NCBI RefSeq assembly: GCF_000283155.1
Contig: NW_004454180.1
Span: 21,200,478-21,264,477, forward strand
Direction: 5' to 3'
DNA: 64,000 nt
From: Ceratotherium simum simum
Taxonomy: Eukaryota; Chordata; Mammalia; Perissodactyla; Rhinocerotidae
The position numbers were made by a program, and so were the translations under genes. Below the pieces are notes generated by a model, which was given only the letters and a program-made list of their open reading frames with translations, did not search any database and was not told the origin of the DNA. This document shows, piece by piece, positions 1 through 11,110 of this stretch; the first letter of the stretch is position 1; every line of letters begins with the position of its first letter.

Positions 1-1145
1 GGGCTTACAATTTCTATAAGCCTCCAGCCTTTAGGTCTCTCGTCAGCTCTCTGAGGATTGCAGCTGGGTGGGGCTGGCCTCAGGCACGGGAGCACCCAAA
101 TGTTTTGGGCTTTGGAAGGTGGGGCAAACCCCCATGTGGGTCTTTGAGAAGCACAAGTCTTCTTAAGCTGACAAGCCCGGCCACCCATAGGTCAACACAC
201 AGTCAACACAGTTCTGCCCCGTGTGCCCGCCCCGACCTCCTGAATTGGTCCCAGTCTCTCCACGGTGGGTGCCCCACACACTCCACCACTGCCCCACACT
301 CTCCACCCACTCCTTGTGCATGCCTTGCCCCACTGAAGTGGGCTCAGTTGCCAGGCTGCAGAGAATCCAGTCACCAATCTAAGCACGCCCACTAGTTGTC
401 TGAGAGTTTGTTGTTGGGTGGCACCAATCTCTAGGATGGGCTGCCTGCCCTGGCTAAGCTGGATTAAATCGGTGCTCTAGTGGGTGTGGCAGACCCTGGG
501 CTAGCAGGCCTCAGGGAGAACTCTAATGGTGTCTGTGTCAGCATGCCCACACCAGGCCACAACAATAGCAACTGCGAATATCCCAGTCCCTGGAGAGGTC
601 TCACGCCTCACCAAGATGCACTCAGGGTCTATCGGGTGAGTCTCTTTTCACCAAAGCACTGTGCACCTTTCTTTCTGGTGATTTTAGGTTGCTTTCTGAA
701 ACGGGTGTGTTTCCACGTAGGCCCTTCAAGAGCCGGTTTTAATTTCTTTGTGAACCAGCTTTTCTGGGGGTACTCCCCAATGTTTTAGTAGCAGGCAAAG
801 TCAGATATTATGCCACTCGTCTCGATTGTGCTGGGTCCACAAAATGCCCACAGCGGGGGCGCTCCCCGGCTCAGGGCCCCACTCCTCCAGGGAGGCTGCG
901 GACCTGTGGGCAGCTCCAGGGCGGCCGTGACGCTGGCGGCTTATGAAGGCGGTGTTTTTTCTCTCCAGAAGGGAGTTTCTGCCTCTTCCACCTCAATTAG
1001 GATTGTCCTTAGTTGCAGGAGTTCCTCTTATCCAGTTTTCAGTTCTGTCTCAGGGGTAATTTCTCCATGAGTAGTTGTAAATTGGCTGTGTCCATGGGAG
1101 GAGGTGAGTTCAGGGTCTGCTTATGCTGCCATCTTGACTTCTCTC
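1..1145 (-). mobile_element. L1 LINE, 5' UTR (5' end of an element running off the left edge)
   Basis: Read on the minus strand, this GC-rich block starts at about 1145 with the sequence typical of the 5' end of mammalian L1 (the plus strand shows GCTGCCATCTTGACTTC at its end). It runs leftwards without entering a recognisable ORF1 before the window ends. It is far richer in G+C and CpG than anything around it, as L1 promoters are. To its right an older L1 begins at once, so it was probably inserted into that element. If the rest is intact, ORF1 and ORF2 lie outside the window. Open frames here (for example 105-395 and 480-788) are on the antisense strand of the UTR and are not genes. Confidence 0.8.
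1128..1135 (-). promoter_or_regulatory. YY1-like site at the L1 5' end
   Basis: The minus strand reads AAGATGGC within about 20 bases of the presumed L1 start. A YY1 site in this position is known in human L1, where it helps place the transcription start. The match to the YY1 core is seen directly; its use in this copy is inferred from the family. Confidence 0.45.
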
Positions 1146-1164
1146 TCCACAATAGTTCTCCTTG

Positions 1165-1992
1165 TGTGAATTTTGGTACTTTGTGCTTTCAGAGAATTGG
1201 TTCATTTTATCTAAGTTACCACATTTGTGGGCATAGAGTTGTTCATGGTATTCCTTTATCTTTTTAAAAATGTTCACACTACCAGTAGTGATGCTCTCTC
1301 TTTCGTTTTTGACATTGGTAATTTGTGTTTTTTCTCTTTTTTTCCCTTGGTTAGCCTAGGTATAGCTTTAACAATTTTATTTATATCTTTAAAGAACCAG
1401 GTTTTAGGTTTGTCAATTCTCTCTATTGTTTTCCTATTTTCAATTTCATTGGTGATTTCCCCTTTATTATTATTATTTTTTTGCTTGTGATAAGCTTAAA
1501 TTATTCTTTCCCTAATTTCATAAAGTGGAAACTTAGATTATTAGTTTTACATCCTTCTTCTCTTCTAATGTATTTGTTTAAGTCTATGAATTTCCTTCTA
1601 TTCGTTGCTTTCATTGCATCCCACAGATTTTAAGAAGTTGTATTTTTATTTTAATTTAATTCAAAATATTTTTTATTATTGTTAGCATGGTATATCTTTC
1701 TTCCTCACTTTACTTTTATCCTATCTGTTTTATATTTAAAGTGGTTTTCTTCTAGATAATATATAGTTGGGTCTTGTTTTTTTAATCCACTCTGAAAATC
1801 TCTTTTAATTGCTATTTTAGACCATTCACATTTAATATGATTATTGACATAGTTGGGTTAATATCTACAAATTCACAGTGGTTTCCCATTCTTTGCACTT
1901 GTTTTTTCTTTTTCTTTTTTCCCACCTTCCCTGGTTTAATTGAGCATTTTATATGATTCCATTGTCTCCTATTTTAGCTCATTAATTATACT
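1165..1992 (-). mobile_element. Old L1 (L1M type), ORF2 fragment
   Basis: The plus strand reads as diverged antisense L1 ORF2: the 'gttcatggtattcctttatc' segment, then 'aaagaaccaggttttaggtt', then 'tgcatcccacagattttaag', then the 'gggtcttgtttttttaatcc' segment of the endonuclease half, in the expected reverse order. An internal deletion near 1670-1690 joins parts that are apart in the consensus. No frame survives. Confidence 0.75.
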
Positions 1993-3122
1993 TTTTTTAA
2001 GACTACATTTTTTAAAGAGTGGTTTTAAGTTCAAAACAAAATTGAGAGGCAGGTACAGAGATTTCTCATATACCTTCTGCTCTTACATATGCATAGCCTC
2101 CTCTGTTATCCACATCACTCACTAGTATGGTATATACTTTACCAAGGATGAACCTACATTGACACATCATAATCACCCAAAGTCCATAGTTTACAGTAGG
2201 GTTCAAACTTGGTATTGTACATTCTATGGGTTTGGATAAATGCATAGTGATATGTATTTATCGTTATAGTACCATACAGAGTATTTTCACTGCCCTAACT
2301 ATCCTATGTGCTCTGCCTATTCATACCTCCCACCAACAACCACTGGCAACCATTGATCTTTTTATTGTCTCCATAGTTTTGCCTTTTCTAGAATGTCATA
2401 TAATTGGAGTTATATAGTGAATAGGTTTTTCAGACTGGCTTCTTTCACTTAGTAACATGAAGTTAAGGTTCTTCCATGTCTTTTCATGACTTGATAACTC
2501 ATTTCTTTTTAGCTCTGACTAATAGTCCATTGTCTGGATTACCACAGTTTACTTATTCATTTGCCTACTGAAGGACATCTTGGTTGCTTCCAAGTTTTGG
2601 CAATTACCAATAAAGCTGCTACAAACATCCATGTGCAGACTTTTGTGTGGATATAAGTTTTCAACTCCTTTGCATAAATACTAAGGAATGTGATTGCTGG
2701 ATCTTATGGATTGTGTATTTAGTTCTGTAAGAAACTGGCAAACTGTCTTCCCAAGAGTCTGTACCATTTTGCATTCCTTCCAGCAATGAATAAGAGTTCC
2801 TATTGCTTCACATTCTTGCCAGCATTTGGTATCGTCAGTGTTTTGATGTAAGACTCACTCTAATAGGTGTACAGTGGTATATCTTATTATAGCTTGAATT
2901 TGCATTTCATGACAACGCATGATATGGACCATCTTTTCATATGCTTATTTGCCATCTGCATATCTTCTCCAGTCAGGTGGCCAGGCCCATTTTTTTAATT
3001 GGGTTGTTTGTTTTCTTTTCATTGAGTTTTAAGAATTCCTTGTAAATTTTGGATATCAGTGCTTTATCAAATATGTCTTTTGGAAATATTTTCTCCCTGT
3101 CTATGGCTTGTCTTGTCATTCT
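1993..3122 (-). mobile_element. Old L1 (L1MA/L1MB-like), 3' end
   Basis: A T-run at 1993 (the reversed poly(A) tail) is followed by the reversed 3' UTR and the last part of ORF2 of a mid-age mammalian L1. Landmarks are 'acacatcataatcacccaaa', 'tcatataattggagttatat', 'ttgcttccaagttttggcaa' and 'attgggttgtttgttttctt'. It stops near 3122. About 1.1 kb, 5' truncated, many frame-breaking changes. Confidence 0.85.
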
Positions 3123-3790
3123 CTGGAAGCTCTATACATTTCAAGGAAAAAGGACTTATGACATGAATTAGAACTCACACAATTATAGGCTGATTTGGGG
3201 AAGTAATGATCCAGAAGGAGTTACTGGAGTATCAGGAAAGAAGTCCCCAACTGCTCAATCAGAGAAGACAATCAAGTCTGGCCAATGAGGTGGAATTGTG
3301 AATGGAGAGTTCCTGTATGGGTTTGTGGGAAGTTATTTCCTATCCATAGCTTCTACTTCCGTAAGTCTATAGATGAGTGAATGGCAGTGGGTCGGGGAAC
3401 ACTGAAGGTCAGAGCCCTGACAGCACTTGGGAAGAATTGGATGCAGAGTGGAAAATAGTAAAGAAAAGTCTGAAGCCACTGGACACCTCTGTCTGCCACC
3501 ATGTCTGACTCCATGGGAAGGAGAGAAGGTGGGCTTCAGAGAGTGTTGGGCACTGTTTCACATCTGACCTCAAAATCTCCTGCAAATTCCTTTGCTGGCT
3601 AGCAAACCCATACAAGGAAAGGGAGTCTGTGAAACATGGTTCCTGGATTCAGCATACTGGCACAGCACAAAGCAGCACAAACTCTTAGTATTTCGAGACA
3701 AGAATTAGGACTAACTACATAGCATTGCCTGAATGAAAAAAGGACTAAGCATGCAAAAAATAATCATCAAAGGATAGAAGTAAAACACAT

Positions 3791-3821
3791 AATAATAGTA
3801 GTAATAATAATAATAATAATA
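3791..3821. repeat. (TAA)n microsatellite
   Basis: A run of AAT/TAA units with one GTA interruption, plainly visible. On the opposite strand it encodes a tyrosine run inside a meaningless open frame. Confidence 0.95.
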
Positions 3822-4537
3822 GATGAAAAGAATACCTGCAAAGTTTCCTCCAGGAATTAGAAGAAAGTTAAGCCCATACCAGCTCAGAAATCTCAAGAAA
3901 GTTAATTAAAGCAAAACTTCTATAAATCATATATGATAAGGCTTAATAATGAGATAAAAACTAAAGATGGCAAAGACCTAAATTGAAAATGTAAGTCATG
4001 GCATTAAAAAAGTTTAAAATGAGTAAGAAGAGCAAAAAGCAGACTCTTCAAAAATTAAATTAGTATCATGGAAGATAGTTTTAAGAAAAGTTTCACATCA
4101 TGGAGAGGCAAAAGATAAAGAACAAGAGAAAGATGGCAGTAATGGCAAACAGATGGAGGAGATTCCAAAATATATATTACATGGAAAATATAGGAGAAAT
4201 CCAGCTAAATGTAGATTTTTCTCAGAATTTAAATTACAAGACAATAAAATCCCACATACAAATTTAGAATTCGATACAAGTCCTTTGGCATATGAAAGAA
4301 AATGTGTTTTATAATGTTTTCAAAGTCACATAAAGTATCTAATTTATGACTTTGTAAAACTTAGACATGAACAATGAATCAATTAACATACACTAACTAT
4401 CTTAAGAAAAACTATTAAATATATCTATCAAACAAACATTTTCAAAGAAAATCTACAAGTAGAAAAATAATACCTCAGCTTTATTAGACCAAACTAAGAT
4501 CTCCTGACTGACATAAAACAGAATTATGTGTTTTGAT

Positions 4538-4564
<27 letters not shown>
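4538..4564. repeat. (CA)n microsatellite
   Basis: About 13 uninterrupted CA units followed by TGTATATATA. Uninterrupted dinucleotide runs of this length are often polymorphic. Confidence 0.97.
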
Positions 4565-4568
<4 letters not shown>

Positions 4569-4617
4569 TATATATAAATTCTTCTAAATATTCTCACCCC
4601 CCATATATGGGTTAATT

Positions 4618-4780
4618 AATCATTCCTACATTTATCTATCCATTAAAACGATATTTTTTGGTTATCCATATGTATCAGATACTGTTCTTGATACTAGTTC
4701 TATGATACAATATTAGTAAGAGATAAGCACTATGAAGAAAAATAAATTAGTTTAAGGACATGGATAGTTACAGGGATTTT
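4618..4780 (-). mobile_element. L2 LINE fragment (probable)
   Basis: The order 'atccat...', 'cagatactgttcttgatact', 'tgatacaatattagtaag', 'ataagcactatgaagaaaaa' follows the reverse complement of the L2 3' end, though strongly diverged. Confidence 0.5.
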
Positions 4781-5117
4781 GAGTCAATAAACATATTTTC
4801 ATTTCAAAGTTGATATATTAAAAAATACGTTTATTATTTGAAGTTAAAAAATGGAACACTGTTCGAATTCAATACAAAATAAATCTATTCTAAACTAAAG
4901 GACAAAAAAAGTGTAGACTGAGCTTGAGGAAATAACACTAGAAACTTACAAAAGGGAAAAGAAAAGAGGAAAAAAAAAATGAAGAAACAGAATGGAATAT
5001 CCAAGAACTAGGACAACTATAGAAGGTATAGCATAAGCCTAATGGGAATACCAGAAGGAAAAGAAAGAGAGAAAAGAATAGAAGTAATAAAGGCTGCTAT
5101 GGTTTATCTCCAAGTTA

Positions 5118-5360
5118 ATGTCAGTCACCAAACCACAGATCCAGGAAGCTCAGAGAACACCAGGATTTCTACAGGATAAATGCCCAAACAACAACAACAA
5201 CCAAAAAAACACACCAAAGTATATCATTTTCAAACTTCAGAAAATGAAAGAAAAAATCTCGAAAGAAGCCAGAAGGGAAAAGCACCTTACCTATACAGGA
5301 GCAAATATAAGAATTACGTCTGATTTCTCCTCAGAAATCGTGCAAGCAAGAAGATAGTGG
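5118..5360 (+). pseudogene. L1 ORF1p C-terminal domain remnant
   Basis: The reading frame still shows the RNA-binding C-terminal end of an L1 ORF1 protein: a KYIIFKLQKMKEK stretch, then SKEARREKHLTYTG, then ITSDFSSEIVQARR, matching the conserved pattern of alkylated-looking basic residues followed by DFS...QARREW. ORF1p is the nucleic-acid chaperone of L1. A TAG at 5355-5357 falls where the family has the Glu codon of the REW motif, so a single G-to-T change would explain this stop. The upstream part has an AAC-rich expansion (NNNNN) near 5190-5205. No start codon or promoter context; it is a fossil. Confidence 0.65.
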
Positions 5361-5481
5361 AGTGAAATATTTAAAACATTTAGAGAAAAAAACCCCACCA
5401 ACCTAGAATTCTAAGCCGTGAGAAATTATCCTTCAGTAGTGAAGGAGAATTAAGACTTTCTCAGACAAACAAAAATAAGAG

Positions 5482-5498
5482 TTTTTTTTTTTTTTTTT
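5482..5498. repeat. Poly(T) tract inside an L1 fragment
   Basis: 17 T in a row, lying inside the L1 ORF1-downstream sequence where related copies have only a short T-containing word. This looks like a local slippage expansion, not an insertion tail. Confidence 0.9.
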
Positions 5499-5625
5499 GC
5501 CAGTAGACTTGCCTTGCAATAAAGGTTAAAAGATGTCTTTAGAGAGAATGAAAATAATATAGATCAGAAACTCAGATCTACATAAAGAAAAGAAGAGCAG
5601 AGGAGAAGGAATCAGTGAAGGGTTT

Positions 5626-8344
5626 CAGATCCAGCTTAGGCATAAAGTCATGCAGCAGAGGACCCGGTGTTCCATGATGACCGGTATTGAAGAGCGTGAC
5701 AGGCACCACGAGACGAATTTTGGTTTCACATCTTTCTGACCATCATATAAATCTTCAAAGTTTGGTTAATACCAGAGCACATTTTCACCATGTTTTCCTG
5801 ACCTCCTCTGCTCATCCTCTTGTGGAAAACAAAGCTAAATCTTGCTGGTAAATTTCACATGATTCATATTCAGTTTTTGAGACATACATGGCCTGATTTA
5901 GGTTGGGTTTTAGAGAAGCATGACCCGACACAGGATCCGAGTGCATGTGATGTATTGAGGTGAGGTTTTCGGAAAATATGAGTGAGGGAAACAGTCTGGG
6001 GCAGGGGAAAGAGCCAAGCAAGGGTACCGTCTCATCTAGAATCTACCTCAGCTTGAGGCCTAGGGGATCCCGGGAGCATAAACGGTTCCACATGTCTGCC
6101 TTGCCTTGGGACAAAGCGGTAGGTCTTTTGTAAAACCCCATGTCAGGCGGTCATCATGCAAAATCATCAGTTGTAAGCTCAAATCTGGTCATCGTGGCAA
6201 TCACTCCTTTCTTTTCACCACTTTCCTTGACTGGAAACCCCCCATATACAATGTGCCTTGTTAATGTTACTCTTGCCATCAACGTTTGCACACACTCCTC
6301 TAAGACAAAGAATCCCCAAGAGATGTGGGACCTACTAGTTAAATATAAATTATATAATCACTCTACTCTCAGAGGAAAATCCTGTCATTGAAGATCTTTA
6401 ATTTAAATGCTCCTAGATAGTGGGTCTTGTTTTTCACCTACACATCTGGTATATACACTCTGCTTTTACCTATTCTTTCAATTTTGGCTTTGTCTACTTC
6501 CTTTTCTTGACTAACTATGTTAGTTAAACTCTTGTCAATACTTGATAAATTAAATATATCATATACACACCAAAAATGATAAGATATGGGTCTGTAAAAC
6601 GTGTGCTTTTTAAAAGAGCAGTGTCTAGAAATGTGATAATCATATCACTGTCACGGTTTAATAAATTGTCATTGTTTAATAAATACATCATTTTCTCATC
6701 ATCACTTGTTTTTGAGAGTAGATGCACCATAAATATTTACATTTGAAAGTTAATGCATATCCCTTTATTCCATCAAAAGCTGACTTACCTATGCCCATTT
6801 TTTTCATGGTTTAACCCAAACTGAAAGTGCATTTCAGCAATCCTTTGTAATGGAATCTAACTTGGAGCTGACTATTAAACCTCTTACTGCTTTCTGTGGA
6901 CCTAGAAAATAATCTGTTTATTTAGGAGATTTTAAGACCATCCCATAATTATCCGATTGTGTTTCTGTAGAAAGCAAATGAGAGAACCATTCGTAATTTT
7001 GAGAGACAACAGTTATATTGTGGAATTTTCTGCTCTAGTCAGTTGTCTAAGATGGAGTCATTGTGCTCCTGAAATGATGAATAGAATGAGATTCACATTT
7101 TTGCTTCACAATGTGATTTATTTTCTACTGACTAGAATAAAGTTTAAACTTGTTTTCTTTACTAAATAGATAATTCTAAGTTTTTAAAATCACTGTTTAT
7201 TATCCAGTTTGGGAGACTATGTATTTAAAGCACTAAAGATGTTACTTATTTGAGGAGTTTGGAAGTTTTGTTTTCTCTTACCCTGTGTTACAGAAATAGT
7301 GTGTGAAAGACTGTATCCTAATCCAATTTGTTCAAACGGGTTTTGGAAGTCAATATCTCATACAAAGGAACATATGACAGTTACAGGTAATTATTTCTGC
7401 CACTTTTGAATTTCTGTCTAAATCAGTGGCTGTGTAAACAAGCTGGTTTTCTGCCGATGGGCCAATATAATTTAATGCCAGTAGAAACTGACATTCTGAG
7501 AAAGGTAACTGAGAAAATTAAGAGACATTATAGTATTCCATTTCCTCACGTGAGTTTATAACAAGAGAGGATATTGATTCAGAATTTCATGGTAATGTGG
7601 CTTTTATTTGTTCAGAGAGCGTCAGTAGCTTTGTCCACAGAATGTGTCTCCCTCTGCTCTTAATCTTAATAATTCAATTTTTAATGGAAATTGCAACAAT
7701 TACCTGTGTGTTGGTAAGATTCTACATTAAGTATCACAATTTCAAGTGTTAATTACTATAGTGATATGATGATTCTTTTATCTTGATGATATGGAATCCA
7801 ATTGTACTAACCCACATCCACATGTTATAACATTTAATATGTATAAAATATATACATACACACACATGCATAAATACATATATCTTTAATTTCCTTTGAA
7901 ATCAAGTAACTATCTGAGTAGAATTTGGTTAGAAATGTCAATTAGGTGTGTTAAGCAGAGCTTTAAAGAAATATAGATTCTAAAATCATATTTTAAAGGA
8001 AAAAGGTAAAAACCAAACATAAGGCTTTCAAAAAAGTATTAGAAAAATTGAGAAGAAGCAAATATAAATAGACTACAATTACTAAAATATATACTGAATA
8101 AAACATATAATAAAATATTTAAATATAAAAATAAACTTTGAGATCATAGGATGATGCATGAAGAGTTTAGGACTCATAGTAACAAAGAAGATTCAATGAC
8201 TAGAACCATGGACTTTACATTTAAATAGACCTGAAAGGGGGCAATATTTCTAAGCCTTGTATTAATTTTGCTAAATCATTATATGAAAGAATTTGTCCAT
8301 TGCATCTAAGTACAAAATTTATTATCATATAATTATTCATATTG
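5626..8344. other. Unassigned DNA without recognisable gene
   Basis: 5630-6170 is richer in G+C and CpG than its surroundings and could be a decayed LTR or other unrecognised repeat. 6400-8340 is AT-rich and looks single-copy by eye; a short TA/CA-rich stretch lies at 7845-7885. No splice-flanked open frame, RNA gene or clear repeat was recognised. Confidence 0.4.
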
Positions 8345-9169
8345 GTTCCTCTATTAGCCTTTTAAATATCTGTAGGGTCTGTAATGATATCCTTTCTTTT
8401 GTTCTTTATTTTATAAAATTTATATTCCTCTATTTTCTTGATTCTTCTATGTAGATGTTTATAAATTTTCTTAAACTTTTCAAAGTGAAATTATAGCTTT
8501 GTCCCTTTTCTCTATTGTTTTTCTGTTTCCTAATTCATTAATGTCTGCGGTCATTGTTATATTTTTCTACTTGCTTTGCTTTTAATTTGTTCTTTTCCTT
8601 GTTTCTTAAAGTTGATATTTAGATAACGAATTTAACATGTTTTTCTAATATAAAAGTATAAAACTATACATTTGCCTCTTAGAACCACAAATTAGATGAT
8701 TTCCTTTTTGACTCTTGATTCATTTAGATGTGTGTTGCCTAATTTCTAAATGTTGGGCTTTTCTAGAAATTTTATTACCTATTTTCAATTTCATTACATT
8801 TTTGTCAGAGAACATACTTTATATTTCAATGTTTGAAATAATTTATTGATAGTATTTTATGACTCATCTTATAACCTAGTTGCACTTGAAAAGAATGTGT
8901 ACTCTGCAGTTACTTGATGTAATTTTTTATAAATATCAATTAATACTTTACTATTTATGTCAATTATATGCATTTTATATTTTATCAGTTTGCCTCATAG
9001 TGTTTTTCAAATCATGAATGTATTTATTGGTAATTTGTCAACTTTCTAGCCGTCATTGAGGGGGGGAAGTTAAAAATATCAAAATGTGAGTATGGATTTC
9101 TGTATTACTCCATTTAGTCCTACCAATGTTGCTTCTTGTGTTTTGAATCTCTGTTATTAGGTGCATACA
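8345..9169 (-). mobile_element. Old L1 (L1M type), ORF2 fragment, left part
   Basis: The plus strand reads as diverged antisense ORF2: 'ttttctctattgtttttctg', 'cattacatttttgtcagaga', 'cacttgaaaagaatgtgtac', 'gaatctctgttattaggtgc'. It breaks off at 9169 and resumes at 9867, with an LTR-like insertion between. Confidence 0.8.
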
Positions 9170-9250
9170 GTTGGGGAAACATAATTTAAAATGAAATCTC
9201 TTGACAATCCAGCAAATCTCTCCACAAAAGTAGAAGAAAAAGAAAACAAT

Positions 9251-9256
9251 TTTATT
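9251..9256 (-). terminator. Poly(A) signal of the LTR-like element
   Basis: The minus strand reads AATAAA (plus strand TTTATT), followed by T/C-rich sequence before the element's end, as expected at the R/U5 boundary of an LTR. Present activity is unknown. Confidence 0.45.
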
Positions 9257-9338
9257 ATTAAATAAGCATTAAGCTAGAATGTGATCTTCATCACAGCCAA
9301 TCCACTAAAGAGACTGCAAAGACAGAAAGAAATCTCAT

Positions 9339-9348
9339 CCTTTTATAC
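9339..9348 (-). promoter_or_regulatory. TATA box of the LTR-like element
   Basis: The minus strand reads GTATAAAAGG, a strong TATA-type core, placed upstream of the AATAAA as in a retroviral LTR. If active it would drive transcription leftwards on the minus strand. Activity is inferred only. Confidence 0.45.
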
Positions 9349-9866
9349 CGTCAAGCAGATCCAACCCATTTCATACATGTTTTCAAGATAAATGATAACT
9401 CAAGAAAGAGGACTCGATAGCACCATTTGTCGTACATAGTTCATCCTAAATTCATCTGGTAATCGGGTAGCCACTTGTGTTTGCTAATTGCCTTTATCTA
9501 AAGGAAAATGAATTTCTCTCATCTTTATGACAGGCCATAGGTTTCTAACTCGGAGCCAGCTGAAGTTAGGCTCCTACCCTCCCAAGGAGACTGGGAAATA
9601 GGGGCACTGTCTTCCTTGATGATTGTATCTCCAAATGGCTCCGACGTCCTTGAGGAAAAGATTCCTGGGTTGTAAAACTGGCAAGAGGCTTATTTTCCCT
9701 TTTAAAAGATTTACATACATCTCAAAGGGGCAGAAAAAAATTTCATGATTACAAGTTTTCTAAAGTAAATGCTCTAAGAAACAGAATGGGAAGAAGGGAA
9801 ATCTCTTTCCTTCTTTCGCTAGAGAAAATTTATTCTTTCCCTTTTTTAGACATATTTCCCCTTACA

Positions 9867-10175
9867 ATACACATTCAGCTTGTTATATCTACTTAACTAA
9901 TTAGTTACTCTTTAACATTAGGAATTATCTTATTTATTTGTAATACTCCTGAACGTAAATTCTATTTTGAATTTATATAATCACCCCAGTTTTCTTATCA
10001 TTACTCTTGCATGGTATAACTTTTTTCATCTTTTTACTTTTGTTCCTGCTCTTCTTTGAAATCTTTAGTTTAACTAAATATTTATGAGTTTTCTGTATTC
10101 TCTCCTTTATTGATTTTCTTTCTTCTGTTGTGTCTACTTGGATGTTAATCTCAACTGGTGCTTCAAACAATTTGT
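9867..10175 (-). mobile_element. Old L1 (L1M type), ORF2 fragment, right part
   Basis: This continues the ORF2 antisense reading broken at 9169: 'attcagcttgttatatctac', 'cttgcatggtataacttttt', 'ttgtgtctacttggatgtta'. The first bases repeat the target-site word ATACA. Together with the left part it shows the L1 is older than the LTR-like insertion. Confidence 0.75.
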
Positions 10176-11110
10176 TATTTTAGTTTTAAGTGGTAGGTTT
10201 TCCATTTGGTTCCTTTTACAGATTCCAAATCTCTCCTTAAATTTCCTATTTACACATCCATTTTATCCACATGCTGTCATAAACTCTTACATTTAGCGTA
10301 ATCACTTTCATGTCCCTCTGTGCTAATTTTAACTTTGTAGTTTGTGGATATTTTTTCCCTATTGAATGGTATTTCCCTTGTCCATCATTCATATTCCCAT
10401 TTCTCCACATGGGTAGTAACTTTGTATTATATCCTGGACGTTTTTTCTGATACATTATAGAAACTGCATCCGTTTTATTCTTCTGACAGTAACCTTACTG
10501 TCACCTTGGACTCCTGTAGGCTTGTATTTTTGTTTTGTTTTGTTTTCTTAGGGTGGTTCTATTTCAATTTTCCCACAATCCTAGAGAGAATGCCATGGTC
10601 CATGCACACTCTTTGCTCCCAGGGCAGTGCTCTGGGGTTTCCACAGGAGACAGGTCTTTTCTGAACTATGTTTGCTTGAAAGGAATCAAGTACTAACTTC
10701 TGCCTGCCCGGCGGTGGGCAGCAGTTCAAGTCTCTTCTCAGCTCCCTCACTCTTTCCTACATCGTTTGTCCTTGCCCTCCTTAGAGCCTGGCCTGCGTCT
10801 GAATGGTTCAGAGGTTAATCAAGTCTTCACTGGAAGTTTTTTCACAGATTTGGGGGTTCCCTTCACTATGACTTTGTCCCTTTCCTGATTTGTCCAGCTC
10901 CAGTTTCCACTCACTCAGGCAGTCCCAGTCTCCTCTGACTTCAGAGGCCAATCAGACTGCAGCTCTTCAGTTGAACCCAGGAGGCAGAGCACCGCGGAGA
11001 CACTGTGCTTCCCTGAGAGGAACAGTCACGTAAAGCTGGCTCCTATGCGCGTGGTTCCTTTCTTCCTGGAGTCAGACCTGCTTTTATTTGCTCTCCACTG
11101 ACTTCAAACA
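10176..11110 (-). mobile_element. Possible old L1/HAL1 5' part (weak)
   Basis: 10190-10550 has the flavour of antisense old L1 or HAL1 ORF1 sequence ('cctctgtgctaattttaact', 'tattatatcctggacg'), and 10560-11060 is a GC-richer block that could be its 5' UTR. The order fits the adjacent minus-strand L1, but the matches are loose. It could also be an independent element. Open frames here have no support as genes. Confidence 0.3.

Larger units (their letters stand above)
3123..4617. other. Unassigned AT-rich DNA with two short tandem repeats
   Basis: No gene seen. 3123-3700 is of near-average composition and may be an old unrecognised repeat. 3940-4280 has the A-rich look of decayed L1 5'/ORF1 sequence on the plus strand, but I could not match it firmly. 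The (TAA)n and (CA)n tracts are listed separately. Confidence 0.4.
4840..5625 (+). mobile_element. Old L1 (L1M/HAL1 type), ORF1 region
   Basis: The plus strand follows the second half of an old L1 ORF1: 'gaataccagaaggaaaagaa', 'gatccaggaagctcagagaa', then the C-terminal domain and the downstream stretch 'ctcagacaaacaaaaataag' and 'gccagtagacttgccttgca'. It stops near 5625 with no ORF2 following, which fits HAL1-like or truncated copies. Confidence 0.75.
9170..9866 (-). mobile_element. Solo-LTR-like insertion within an L1
   Basis: A 697-bp segment splits an old L1 and is flanked on both sides by ATACA (9165-9169 and 9867-9871). On the minus strand it starts TGTAAGGGG and ends CCCCAAC, so the 5' TG is present and the 3' CA is imperfect. 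Also on that strand are a TATA box (GTATAAAAGG) and, about 85 bases on, an AATAAA signal. This layout (U3, TATA box, R with poly(A) signal, short U5) is that of a retroviral LTR. A 5-bp duplication fits ERVL/ERV3 better than classic ERV1 (4 bp). No internal retroviral region is present. I could not name the family. Confidence 0.7.

Noticed and set aside
105..788. Open frames of 96 and 102 codons in GC-rich sequence, perhaps a gene or CpG-island promoter
   Set aside because: The sequence is the antisense strand of an L1 5' UTR, whose high G+C gives open frames by chance. No host-gene feature is present.
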